Assembly: GCA_036257895.1 (NCBI GenBank)
Contig: DATAES010000110.1
Span: 1-13,164 of the forward strand
DNA: 13,164 nt
Direction: 5' to 3'
Source: DATAES01 sp036257895
Lineage (GTDB): Bacteria > Actinomycetota > Acidimicrobiia > Acidimicrobiales > JACDCH01
Shown in pieces: positions 1 to 6,015 of the stretch. The notes beneath the pieces are model-generated. The model ran no database searches, was not told the DNA's origin, and saw nothing but the letters and a program-made list of their open reading frames with translations. A program made the position numbers and the translations under genes. Positions within the stretch are counted from its first letter, which is position 1. Every line of letters begins with the position of its first letter.

Positions 1-2
1 CA

Positions 3-152
3 ACCCTCGAGGTGATCGAGGGATGCCGATGCACGGACGGCTGCCCTTCGTGCATCCAGTCTCCGAAGTGCGGGAACTGGAACGAACCGCTCGACAAGAC
101 CGGCTCGATCGTTCTGCTACGTCACGTTCTCGATCTGTCGATCTGCCGGTAA
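3..152 (+). CDS. DEAD/DEAH-box helicase, MrfA/YprA-like, C-terminal end (partial, 5' end outside window)
   Basis: Only the last 49 codons are present, read from base 3 to a TAA at 150-152. The peptide holds a cysteine cluster (C8, C10, C14, C17, C23 of the fragment) with the strings DGCPSC and SPKCGN followed by NEPLDK. This is the hallmark C-terminus of the DUF1998/MrfA-type zinc-binding domain of superfamily 2 helicases such as B. subtilis MrfA, which acts in DNA repair. No ATPase motif is visible because the rest of the gene lies to the left. The gene converges on the Tad operon with 36 bp between stops. In many actinobacteria a helicase of this family sits at exactly this position, the 'helicase/secretion neighborhood'. 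The family call rests on the cysteine motif and synteny. The exact subfamily cannot be settled from 49 residues. Confidence 0.85.
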   Translation, partial: TLEVIEGCRCTDGCPSCIQSPKCGNWNEPLDKTGSIVLLRHVLDLSICR

Positions 153-188
153 AGGCGGTCGGCTTCGTGGCTGCTCGAGACAGGAGCG

Positions 189-584
189 TCACTCGACGCG
201 CATCGTTGCCTCGCCTTCGAGCTGAATATTGCCGAGCAAGGCGCCGATGAGCGGCACGTCGGTGGGCGCGTCATAGGTAACGCGCACCGTGACGTGACTG
301 CCTCGGCCTTCACGGCCTTCGGCCTCCACGTGCATCCTCGTCCTGTCGAGCGTCGACGCACTCTCTGCCGCCTCGACGGCGGCGTCGGGGTCGGCATCGA
401 CCGCAGCGGCGCGCGCTGCTTCGCGAGCAGCGTGCGTCACCAAGACCTGCGCGCGCACGACCAAGCCAAGTTGTACGACGGTCAAGAGCAACAGGGTGAC
501 CAAGGGCAGGACGAGGGCCGCTTCCACCGTCGCTTGACCACAGTCGTCTCGGCCGATGGTGGGGGCCGCCGGCACCTCGATCAC
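189..584 (-). CDS. tadE: TadE-like pseudopilin
   Basis: This is a 131-residue protein with the TadE layout: a short charged leader, a GQATVEAAL motif (G16, E21) that fits prepilin-peptidase cleavage before a residue-5 glutamate, and one hydrophobic helix at about residues 20-43. A THAAREAARAAA stretch follows, then a beta-rich extracytoplasmic C-terminus. TadE proteins are minor pseudopilins needed for assembly of Flp pili or Tad secretion. The GTG at 584 was chosen because it overlaps the TGA of the upstream prepilin gene (GTGA), like other junctions in this operon. The frame stays open upstream to about 653, but that stretch would lie inside the prepilin gene. It is the last gene of the operon. 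The second TadE-like gene usual in related actinobacterial loci is absent. Confidence 0.88.
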   Translation of the reverse strand: MIEVPAAPTIGRDDCGQATVEAALVLPLVTLLLLTVVQLGLVVRAQVLVTHAAREAARAAAVDADPDAAVEAAESASTLDRTRMHVEAEGREGRGSHVTVRVTYDAPTDVPLIGALLGNIQLEGEATMRVE

Positions 585-781
585 AACTTCGACAGCACTT
601 GATCGATCACTGCGTCGAACAACTGAGTGAGCTTGCCGGACTTGGTCGCCCACGCGACGAGGACGAGGGCTACAGCGGCCGCGCCGAGCAACACCAACGC
701 GTATTCGGCCGTGGTCTGGCCACGATCACCCAGCGGAGTGCGAGCCAATGCAACTTGGAGATGGACGTACACAGACAGCAT
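581..781 (-). CDS. Flp-type prepilin / DUF4244 family small protein
   Basis: This 66-residue protein has the string GQTTAEYALVLL. Cleavage after G21 would leave Glu and Tyr at mature positions 5 and 6, as in Flp major pilins. A single hydrophobic helix (about residues 27-45) and a short amphipathic tail (KLTQLFDAVIDQVLSKL) complete the pilin body. It is probably the structural subunit of the Tad apparatus in this operon. Two ATGs lie close together, at 787 and 781. The second is preferred because GAAGGGA (788-794, minus strand) stands 6 nt before it, whereas it abuts the first. The gene begins 19 bp after tadC ends and overlaps tadE by 4 bp. The family name is inferred from the motif and gene order. 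Confidence 0.85.
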   Translation of the reverse strand: MLSVYVHLQVALARTPLGDRGQTTAEYALVLLGAAAVALVLVAWATKSGKLTQLFDAVIDQVLSKL

Positions 782-800
782 GAGCATTCCCTTCGAGCAG

Positions 801-1448
801 TCAACCGAGGCGCAGCGACCCGAGAGCGCCGGCGAGCAGGGGCGCGACCGTGAGCGCGCCGAATGCGGGGAGGATGCACAGCACCAGGGGAAACAACAGC
901 TTCACCGGGACACGGCGGGCTGCTTCCTCCGCGCGCCGCCGACGATCGAGACGCGCCTCGCCGGCCAAACGGTCGAGCGCGGGCAACAACGTCGTGCCAT
1001 AGCGCTCGGATGAAACGAGCACGGTGACCAACGGATGTGCGTGGTCGCCGGTCGCGGCCGGAAGGTCATCGAGTGCGTCGGCCACGCTGATGCCTCGGTC
1101 GATGCGAGCCACGACCATCTTGAGAGGATCGACCCAGGACGGCGGAGCCCTGCTCGCCACGGCGACGATCGCCAGGCGCAGGTTGAGTCCGCTCCCGATC
1201 GCCAAGGCGAAGAGGTCGATCACGTCGGCCAACTCTCGAGCCGAGGTGGCGGTCGTCCGTCGACGGTCTCGCAGCGATCGCAGCGGACCAGCGCGTCGCA
1301 AGCGATGCACCGCGGCCACGCGACGCTCCGGACAGTGCAGCCCGAGTCCAGGCAAACGCCGCATCGCCGGACGCGGGCGCATCGCAACCGCGATGGCGAC
1401 CGCGCCGACGAACCAAGCCATGCCGAGCCACGTCGGGACGGTTGTCAT
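801..1448 (-). CDS. tadC: Type II secretion system F-domain protein, TadC-like
   Basis: This 215-residue integral membrane protein has one N-terminal helix (about residues 8-24), a basic cytoplasmic linker, a helical T2SSF domain (about 72-180; ADVIDLFALAIGSGLNL, later SSERYGTTLLPALDRLA) and a hydrophobic C-terminal pair (about 181-210). TadB and TadC proteins form the inner-membrane platform on which the TadA ATPase acts. The start is the ATG at 1448, which overlaps the tadB stop as ATGA. Reading further upstream (to 1517) only runs back into tadB. It lies downstream of tadB and upstream of the prepilin gene, the standard actinobacterial order. It is shorter than a canonical TadC, as is common for actinobacterial homologues. 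B versus C is assigned by position. Confidence 0.85.
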   Translation of the reverse strand: MTTVPTWLGMAWFVGAVAIAVAMRPRPAMRRLPGLGLHCPERRVAAVHRLRRAGPLRSLRDRRRTTATSARELADVIDLFALAIGSGLNLRLAIVAVASRAPPSWVDPLKMVVARIDRGISVADALDDLPAATGDHAHPLVTVLVSSERYGTTLLPALDRLAGEARLDRRRRAEEAARRVPVKLLFPLVLCILPAFGALTVAPLLAGALGSLRLG

Positions 1449-2200
1449 GCGATCACCGCCACCCGATGCATCCACACCGCTCCCACGCCGTCGAGCACGA
1501 CACCGACGACCAGACACGTGGTGCCCACCGGCGTACGCAACAGGAAGTCGATCGTCTCCGGATCGACGGTGGCCGCCAGTACTGCGAATCCGACCGGTGC
1601 GAGACCGATCACGACGGCTGATGCACGAGCCTGGCTCGACAGCGCCCGCACCTCACGTCGGACTGCGTTGCGGTCACGCAAGGTGGCAGCGACGCCGTCG
1701 AGTGCGCGCGCGGCAGCGCCGCCGAGCTCAGCAGACAAGGCAAGCGCGGCACCTGCCAGCCGCACACCGTCGCCGACCATCGTGGTCGCCCAGACATCGA
1801 TGGCGTCGACCAGCGGGACGCCCCGCCCCGAAGCGACGACCACAGCCGACAGGCCAGCGCGCAATCGCGGTGGCGTGTGCGTACTCGACTCCGCCAAGGC
1901 GATGCGCAGCGACGTGCCCGACCGCAACGACCGCGCCGTGGCTTCGAGCAGGTCGGGCAACGCCAGATCAACTTGCAGCGCCGCTCGCCCGCGCAATGCA
2001 TCCAGCGCGACCCATCCACCGATGACCGTCGCGATTGCGATCACCGCAGCCGTGGGCCATCCACCTGCAGCGAATCCGATCACCTCGGCCGCGAGGACGG
2101 CGCCGCTCACAGCACGGACAAAGACCGCGGTCGGCCAGGGAAGCGCCGCGTCCTCGATGCATCGCTCGATCGTTCGCTGCAACCGCGAGATGAGACTCAT
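1445..2200 (-). CDS. tadB: Type II secretion system F-domain protein, TadB-like
   Basis: This 251-residue membrane platform protein has two N-terminal hydrophobic segments (about residues 27-43 and 47-64). A helical T2SSF domain follows (about 78-190), with the typical LPDLLEATARSLRSGTSLRIA and later ELGGAAARALDGVA strings. Two C-terminal membrane segments (about 193-211 and 225-245) end the protein. It is expected to pair with TadC in the inner membrane and couple TadA ATP hydrolysis to pilus assembly. The ATG at 2200 was chosen because it overlaps the tadA stop as ATGA. A TTG at 2209, three codons upstream, is possible but less likely. The identical ATGA junctions at both ends suggest translational coupling along the operon. 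Confidence 0.87.
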   Translation of the reverse strand: MSLISRLQRTIERCIEDAALPWPTAVFVRAVSGAVLAAEVIGFAAGGWPTAAVIAIATVIGGWVALDALRGRAALQVDLALPDLLEATARSLRSGTSLRIALAESSTHTPPRLRAGLSAVVVASGRGVPLVDAIDVWATTMVGDGVRLAGAALALSAELGGAAARALDGVAATLRDRNAVRREVRALSSQARASAVVIGLAPVGFAVLAATVDPETIDFLLRTPVGTTCLVVGVVLDGVGAVWMHRVAVIA

Positions 2201-3390
2201 CGCAGCCAACTCGCATCTGAGGCTGCGCCCGGCGCGCGCATCGCCCGTGCCGGCAACGACCGGAGCATGCCATCGACGGCGAGCAGGCGGACGCGCTCGG
2301 CTGCAGAGGCCGACGTGACTTCAGCGACCTGCGCCACCTGCCGAGCGCCGTCGCCGGCTCGCACGATGTGCACGACGAGATCGATGGCAGCCGCGAGTTG
2401 TTCGCGAACTGCCTCGAGCGGCAGCGCGACATCGCTCATCAACACCATCGTTTCGAGCCTGCGCAGTGCATCGGCCGGCGAGTTCGCGTGACACGTCGAC
2501 AGCGAACCCTCGTGGCCGGTGTTCATCGCTTGGACCATGTCGAGGGCCTCGCCACCCCGTACCTCGCCCACGATGATGCGGTCGGGCCGCATGCGCAGCG
2601 CGTTGCGCACCAGCGAGCGGACCGTGATCGCGCCGAGCCCGTCGGCGTTCGCAGGACGCGCTTCGAGGCGAACGACGTGCTCGCCCGGAAGACGCAGTTC
2701 GGCTGCGTCCTCCACCGTGACCACCCGCTCGCCGACGGGGATGCCGGCCGCGAGCGCGTTGAGCAGCGTCGTCTTGCCCGCCCCTGTTCCGCCGCTGACG
2801 AGGATGTTGCTGCGCCGTCGTACCGCCCACTCGAGCAGCTGGGCCACGCCTGTCGAACAGAGCTCGCGCAGCTCGATCGCCCGAGCTCGGAAGCGTCGGA
2901 TCGTGATGCACGGTCCGTCGACGGCGAGCGGCGGAATGACGACGTTGACTCGCGAGCCGTCCGGCAGGCGAGCATCGACGACCGGACTCGTCCGGTCGAC
3001 GCGCAGGCCGAGCGGAGTGACTATCCGTTCGATCAACTGGTAGGCGTCGCGGGAGGTCAGCCGAAGGTCGGTCGCATCGAGCACCCCCTGACATTCGACC
3101 CACACCTGACCGCCACCGTTGACCATGATCTCGGTGACCTGCGGATCGCCGAGCAAGGGCTCGAGGGCGTCCAGCCCAGTAGTACGAGCCAGGATGCGAT
3201 CCACGAGATCGTCGACGACGGCGGCTCCCGCCAGCGGATGCTCTTGCCGTGCGAGACGGGCGACGTCTTCCCTCGTGGTCTCGACATCGACGTCGGCGCG
3301 TGCAAGACGCGCGTGCAACGATTCAATCAGTCCATCGAGACCGTGAGCGACGACGACGCTTGCACCAGGCGAGTCGTGGTCATGCAGCAT
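2197..3390 (-). CDS. tadA: Tad/Flp pilus assembly ATPase, TadA (CpaF-like, GspE superfamily)
   Basis: This 397-residue secretion ATPase has every nucleotide-binding element in order. Walker A is GGTGAGKTT (200-208, K206), and the Asp box lies around VTVEDAAEL (E227, D228). Walker B is RIIVGEVRGGEA (E276), and the His box is TGHEGSLSTCHANSP (H293, H301). The N-terminal domain carries the CpaF-type EIMVNGGGQVWVE and RLPDGSRVNVVIPP segments. It hydrolyses ATP at the cytoplasmic face to drive pilin polymerisation or secretion through TadB/TadC. The ATG at 3390 gives an 11-bp overlap with the upstream ssd gene. The frame stays open to 3522, but that part lies inside ssd and is arginine/serine-rich shadow sequence. 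Family assignment is firm. What the apparatus exports is unknown. Confidence 0.95.
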   Translation of the reverse strand: MLHDHDSPGASVVVAHGLDGLIESLHARLARADVDVETTREDVARLARQEHPLAGAAVVDDLVDRILARTTGLDALEPLLGDPQVTEIMVNGGGQVWVECQGVLDATDLRLTSRDAYQLIERIVTPLGLRVDRTSPVVDARLPDGSRVNVVIPPLAVDGPCITIRRFRARAIELRELCSTGVAQLLEWAVRRRSNILVSGGTGAGKTTLLNALAAGIPVGERVVTVEDAAELRLPGEHVVRLEARPANADGLGAITVRSLVRNALRMRPDRIIVGEVRGGEALDMVQAMNTGHEGSLSTCHANSPADALRRLETMVLMSDVALPLEAVREQLAAAIDLVVHIVRAGDGARQVAQVAEVTSASAAERVRLLAVDGMLRSLPARAMRAPGAASDASWLR

Positions 3391-4051
3391 GGCGCAGCTC
3401 CCGCTCGAGACTGCGCGGCAGCCGGCTGGCCAGCAGACCCGAATCGACGGCTCGGGCGACTTGCGCCGTGACCGTGACGATCGCCTGCACGGGTACGCCG
3501 AGAACGTCCTCGACATCCGCACCGGTCAGGGCGCGGCCTTCCTCGGCCACGAGCACCACGCCGCTCGGCCGCACCGGCGCGCGGACGGCGCGTCGCAACG
3601 CGAGGAAGCACGGCCGCAGCACGAGCAGCGAATGGTCGGCGCTGGCGGCGAGAGCACCCACGAGCTCGGTGCGGCCATCGGGCGCGTTGGTGCCGACCCA
3701 ACCGCCGTCCACGACAACCGAACGCGGATCGGCGGCGAACAACGCGGCGAGCGCAGAGCCGCGTGACGGATGCAGCGCCGCTTGCCCTCGCGGCAACAAG
3801 GCCAACCCCGGATTGACCGGAAGCTCGACGCGAGCGAGCCCGTCCGCGGGTACGAGCTCGCCGCCGAGAAGCCATTCCGCGACTCCGGCGCCATCGGGTT
3901 CGTTGGCCATGCCGAGGACGGCCGGAACATCCCCCGCGAGATCCACGACCAGCGCTCCGGCCGGCGACGACTTGCTCAACACGACGGCGAGCGCAGCCGC
4001 CACGACGGTGGTCCCGGATCCACCCTTCGAAGACCAACAACACGCCAGCAC
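3380..4051 (-). CDS. ssd: CpaE/Ssd-like MinD-ParA superfamily ATPase of the Tad locus
   Basis: This 223-residue P-loop protein has a deviant Walker A SKGGSGTT (K9-T15). The signature lysine K9 is kept, but the invariant second lysine position is T14. It also has Walker A' VVDLAGD (D37) and Walker B SVVVDGG (D115). CpaE and actinobacterial Ssd proteins position or regulate the Tad machinery, and M. tuberculosis Ssd (Rv3660c) has been linked to septum regulation. The protein is much shorter than Rv3660c (about 350 residues) and lacks an N-terminal domain before the P-loop. The GTG at 4051 is supported by an AGGAGG 5 nt upstream, the strongest ribosome-binding site in the window. It is the first gene of the Tad operon and is divergent from the HAD gene, as in mycobacteria. 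ATP hydrolysis may be weak given T14. Confidence 0.85.
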   Translation of the reverse strand: MLACCWSSKGGSGTTVVAAALAVVLSKSSPAGALVVDLAGDVPAVLGMANEPDGAGVAEWLLGGELVPADGLARVELPVNPGLALLPRGQAALHPSRGSALAALFAADPRSVVVDGGWVGTNAPDGRTELVGALAASADHSLLVLRPCFLALRRAVRAPVRPSGVVLVAEEGRALTGADVEDVLGVPVQAIVTVTAQVARAVDSGLLASRLPRSLERELRHAA

Positions 4052-4056
4052 GTTTG

Positions 4057-4062
4057 CCTCCT
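4057..4062 (-). promoter_or_regulatory. Ribosome-binding site of ssd
   Basis: The minus strand reads AGGAGG here, 5 nt before the GTG at 4051. It fixes the GTG as the start of the Tad operon's first gene and is unusually strong for this window, where most starts lack a clear Shine-Dalgarno. Confidence 0.85.
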
Positions 4063-4080
4063 ACGACGCGACGAATGAAT

Positions 4081-4106
4081 GGCGAAGGAGGAAGGCGAAG
4101 GAGGAA
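4081..4106. repeat. 13-bp perfect tandem duplication in the ssd/HAD intergenic region
   Basis: GGCGAAGGAGGAA occurs twice head to tail (4081-4093 and 4094-4106). It lies between the Tad operon start and the HAD gene, inside the 5' untranslated region of ssd if the promoter proposed at 4145-4173 is right. On the minus strand it is a C/T-rich tract. It could be a regulator site or simple slippage. Confidence 0.9.
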
Positions 4107-4144
4107 GCAGAGCCGAAAGGCGAGCCGTCACCGACGGCGATCAC

Positions 4145-4173
4145 ACCCTACGCAGGAGGTGTGACAGCGACAA
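4145..4173 (-). promoter_or_regulatory. Candidate promoter of the ssd-tad operon
   Basis: On the minus strand, TTGTCG (4173-4168) is separated by exactly 17 nt from TAGGGT (4150-4145). These fit, loosely, the housekeeping -35 and the actinobacterial TAnnnT -10 patterns. Transcription would begin near 4138 and leave an untranslated leader of roughly 87 nt that contains the tandem repeat and the AGGAGG. This is a by-eye match only. Confidence 0.3.
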
Positions 4174-4224
4174 GACCTCGATCGGCTTTCATCGTGTCGA
4201 CACCGGCGCGTGACGTTGTCCCGT

Positions 4225-4230
4225 TACTGT
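4225..4230 (+). promoter_or_regulatory. Candidate -10 element of the HAD gene (leaderless geometry)
   Basis: TACTGT fits the TAnnnT -10 pattern and stands 8 nt before the GTG at 4239, so transcription could begin at or next to the start codon and give a leaderless message. No convincing -35 was found. It supports 4239 as the start in the absence of a nearby Shine-Dalgarno. Confidence 0.3.
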
Positions 4231-4238
4231 CGCGATGC

Positions 4239-5258
4239 GTGGAGGCAGCGTTCTTCGACCTCGACAAAACTGTCATCGCCAAGGCGTCGATGGTCGCGTT
4301 CGGGCGTCCCTTGTATCGGGAAGGCCTGATCTCTCGGCGTCTGCTGCTGCGAGCGTTGTACGGCCAACTCATCTACATGCACCTCGGTGCCGACGAAGCC
4401 CGGCTGGCGCGGATGCGCGATTCGGTGCTGGCACTCACGAAGGGCTGGTCACAAGCACGAGTGCGCGAGATCGTCGAAGAGACGCTCGACGAGGTGGTCG
4501 AACCGATCGTGTATGACGAAGCGCTCGATCTCATCCGCGAGCATCGCGAGGCCGGAAGGCTCGTCTACATCGTCTCCGCGTCACCGGAGGAGATCGTGGC
4601 GCCTCTCGCTCGGTACCTCGGCGTCGACGGGTACCTCGCGACCCGCAGTTCAGTGGACGACGACGGCCGTTACACCGGTACGACCGAGCTGTACTGCTAT
4701 GGGCCGCAGAAAGCCGTCGTCATGATGGATCTCGCGCAGGAACGGGGTATCGATCTAGCAGCGTCCTATGCGTACAGCGACTCAGCCACCGACATCCCGA
4801 TGCTCGCATGCGTCGGGCATGCGACCGCGGTCAATCCGGACCGCGAGTTGCAACGAGTTGCGCGCGAGCACGGATGGGAGACCCGAACCTTCACGCGCCG
4901 CGTTCGTCTGCGTGATCGGATGCCGACGCCACCGTCCGGACCGACGACCGCGGTCGGTGGGATCGTCGCAGCCGCTGTCGGGGGCGGCGCGATCTGGTGG
5001 TGGCTACGCCGGGAGCCGAGCAATGGCGCCGAGCGCCAAACCGGCCGCTCGGGCTCGGCGGCCGCCGCTATGCGGCGCGGACCTTCCGTGCTGCGAAGGC
5101 AGCGAGTGCAACAAGAGCGAGGAGGAGAAGGAGCTTCTTCATGGCGGCGGATCTTAGAGCGACCCTCGTCCTCGCGCTCCGGTACCCGATCCAAGGCCCG
5201 CACCACAGCCGCCGGCCTCGGGCGACGTGTTCGGGGCCGTCCACCTCTGCTGAGCTGA
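4239..5258 (+). CDS. HAD-IB family hydrolase (SerB-like phosphatase fold) with C-terminal membrane anchor
   Basis: Counted from the GTG at 4239 the product has 339 residues. All four HAD motifs are visible: DLDKT (D7 nucleophile, D9), VSAS (113-115), the GPQK lysine (K158) and YSDSATD (D181, D185). The cap between motifs I and II is the helical subfamily-IB type. A hydrophobic GGIVAAAVGGGAIWWW segment (about 240-255) probably anchors the protein. The family includes phosphoserine phosphatase-like enzymes, but the substrate is unknown. The Rv3661 homologue sits in the same divergent position beside ssd. Residues 258-339 are an unusual R/S/G-rich tail overlapping an antisense micro-ORF. It has poor third-position GC at 5103-5141 and a TTA codon at 5154. 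The start is uncertain: GTGs at 4161 (with AGGAGG only 1 nt before) and 4194 are in frame, but homologues begin just before AAFFDLDKT. Confidence 0.85.
   Translation: MEAAFFDLDKTVIAKASMVAFGRPLYREGLISRRLLLRALYGQLIYMHLGADEARLARMRDSVLALTKGWSQARVREIVEETLDEVVEPIVYDEALDLIREHREAGRLVYIVSASPEEIVAPLARYLGVDGYLATRSSVDDDGRYTGTTELYCYGPQKAVVMMDLAQERGIDLAASYAYSDSATDIPMLACVGHATAVNPDRELQRVAREHGWETRTFTRRVRLRDRMPTPPSGPTTAVGGIVAAAVGGGAIWWWLRREPSNGAERQTGRSGSAAAAMRRGPSVLRRQRVQQERGGEGASSWRRILERPSSSRSGTRSKARTTAAGLGRRVRGRPPLLS
5068..5142 (-). CDS. 24-residue single-helix membrane micropeptide
   Basis: ATG at 5142 to TAG at 5068 encodes a peptide starting MKKLLLLLALVALAAF and ending in a basic ARKVRAA. It is one membrane helix flanked by positive charges. 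No function is known to me, though small KK-L-rich peptides of this kind recur in actinobacterial genomes. There is no Shine-Dalgarno, but TAAGAT lies 8 nt upstream, which would make the message leaderless. It lies wholly antisense to the tail of the HAD gene. In that region the HAD frame has only 2 of 13 codons ending in G or C (5103-5141), while the micro-ORF frame has 9 of 15, favouring the minus strand as the coding one. It could also be a chance frame. Confidence 0.55.
   Translation of the reverse strand: MKKLLLLLALVALAAFAARKVRAA
5151..5156 (-). promoter_or_regulatory. Candidate -10 element of the micro-ORF
   Basis: The minus strand reads TAAGAT (5156-5151), five of six bases of TATAAT, 8 nt before the ATG at 5142. 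No -35 is evident. The same -10-to-start distance is seen before the HAD gene. Confidence 0.35.
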
Positions 5259-5262
5259 ACCC

Positions 5263-6015
5263 ATGATCGAGACCGCGGTTGACGCCCTCGGCGACGCGGT
5301 CGATCCATGGGGCTACCTGCTCCTGTTCGTACTCTGCCTGCTCGAGGCCTCGGCATTCGTCGGATTGTTCATCCCGGGCGAGACTGCGTTGCTGATTGCC
5401 GGTGTCCTCGCGCAAGAAGGGCGGATGTCGCTCGCGCTGTGCATCGTCGTCGCGGTGTTCGGTGCGGTCTTGGGCGACACGCTCGGTTACGAGATCGGCC
5501 GCCATGTCGGACCTCGACTGCGTTCGTCGTGGTTCGGCCGCAAGGTCGGCGAGCCGAGATGGGACCGCGCGCACGACTACGTTCACCACAGGGGCGGCTT
5601 CGCGATCTTCTTCGGCCGTTTCATCGGAGTTCTTCGCGCGGTGGTACCCGCGATCGCAGGAGACGCGCGCATGCGCTATCGGGACTTCGTGGTGTGGAAC
5701 GTCCTCGGCGCGCTCGTCGCGATTCCGGCTGTGATCCTCGTCGGCTACGTGGCCGGCTCGTCGTACCAAGCGGTAGAAGCACGGATCGGGCAAGCCTCGT
5801 ACTTGTTGCTGGCGCTGGTCGCGGGAACGTTCATCGCGCGCGTCGTGGTGACCAAGCGGCGCGAACGTCGTGAAGAGAGCGCAAACTCATCAATGACGGG
5901 AACGCCACCAGACCAGGATCCAGTTCGACACCCGCGAGCCGATCTCGAGCAGCGCACCGGCAACGGCGATGATCCCGATGACCGCCATGCACACGACGAG
6001 CCTCGGCAGGTCTAG
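5263..6015 (+). CDS. DedA family / VTT-domain membrane protein
   Basis: This 250-residue polytopic protein has an N-terminal hydrophobic stretch and the FIPGE motif (P38, G39, E40). GDTLGYEIGRHVG (D72) follows, then the diagnostic FGRFIGVLRAVVPAIAG (R119, R125, P129, G133) and two further membrane segments (about 142-164 and 178-197). DedA proteins reside in the inner membrane, and some members flip undecaprenyl phosphate or other phospholipids. The particular substrate here is unknown. The ATG at 5263 lies 4 bp after the HAD stop, with no clear Shine-Dalgarno. The natural end seems to be the basic TKRRERREE (197-205). The remaining hydrophilic residues, 210-250, are the antisense of the last codons of the convergent ATPase, a 126-bp tail-to-tail overlap. 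Confidence 0.88.
   Translation: MIETAVDALGDAVDPWGYLLLFVLCLLEASAFVGLFIPGETALLIAGVLAQEGRMSLALCIVVAVFGAVLGDTLGYEIGRHVGPRLRSSWFGRKVGEPRWDRAHDYVHHRGGFAIFFGRFIGVLRAVVPAIAGDARMRYRDFVVWNVLGALVAIPAVILVGYVAGSSYQAVEARIGQASYLLLALVAGTFIARVVVTKRRERREESANSSMTGTPPDQDPVRHPRADLEQRTGNGDDPDDRHAHDEPRQV

Noticed and set aside
4..22. Perfect 7-bp inverted repeat CCCTCGA/TCGAGGG with a 5-nt loop.
   Set aside because: It lies inside the helicase coding sequence, well before the stop, with no T-tract. It is probably chance in GC-rich DNA.
153..188. Possible bidirectional terminator between the helicase and tadE stops.
   Set aside because: Only a 4-bp stem (GCTC/GAGC) is visible, with no T-run, which is not enough to call a terminator.
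1035..2318. A 427-codon plus-strand open frame across tadC and tadB.
   Set aside because: It is arginine/serine/threonine-rich with no motif and mirrors well-supported Tad genes on the other strand, as expected of GC-rich antisense frames.
4079..4213. A 44-codon plus-strand frame beginning MAKEEGEGG upstream of the HAD gene.
   Set aside because: No ribosome-binding site, composition set by the tandem repeat, and no recognisable protein feature.
5068..5793. A 241-codon minus-strand open frame antisense to DedA that ends in the micropeptide.
   Set aside because: Its upstream part is polar shadow sequence of the DedA coding strand. Only the last 24 codons look like a protein, and they have their own ATG and -10 box.
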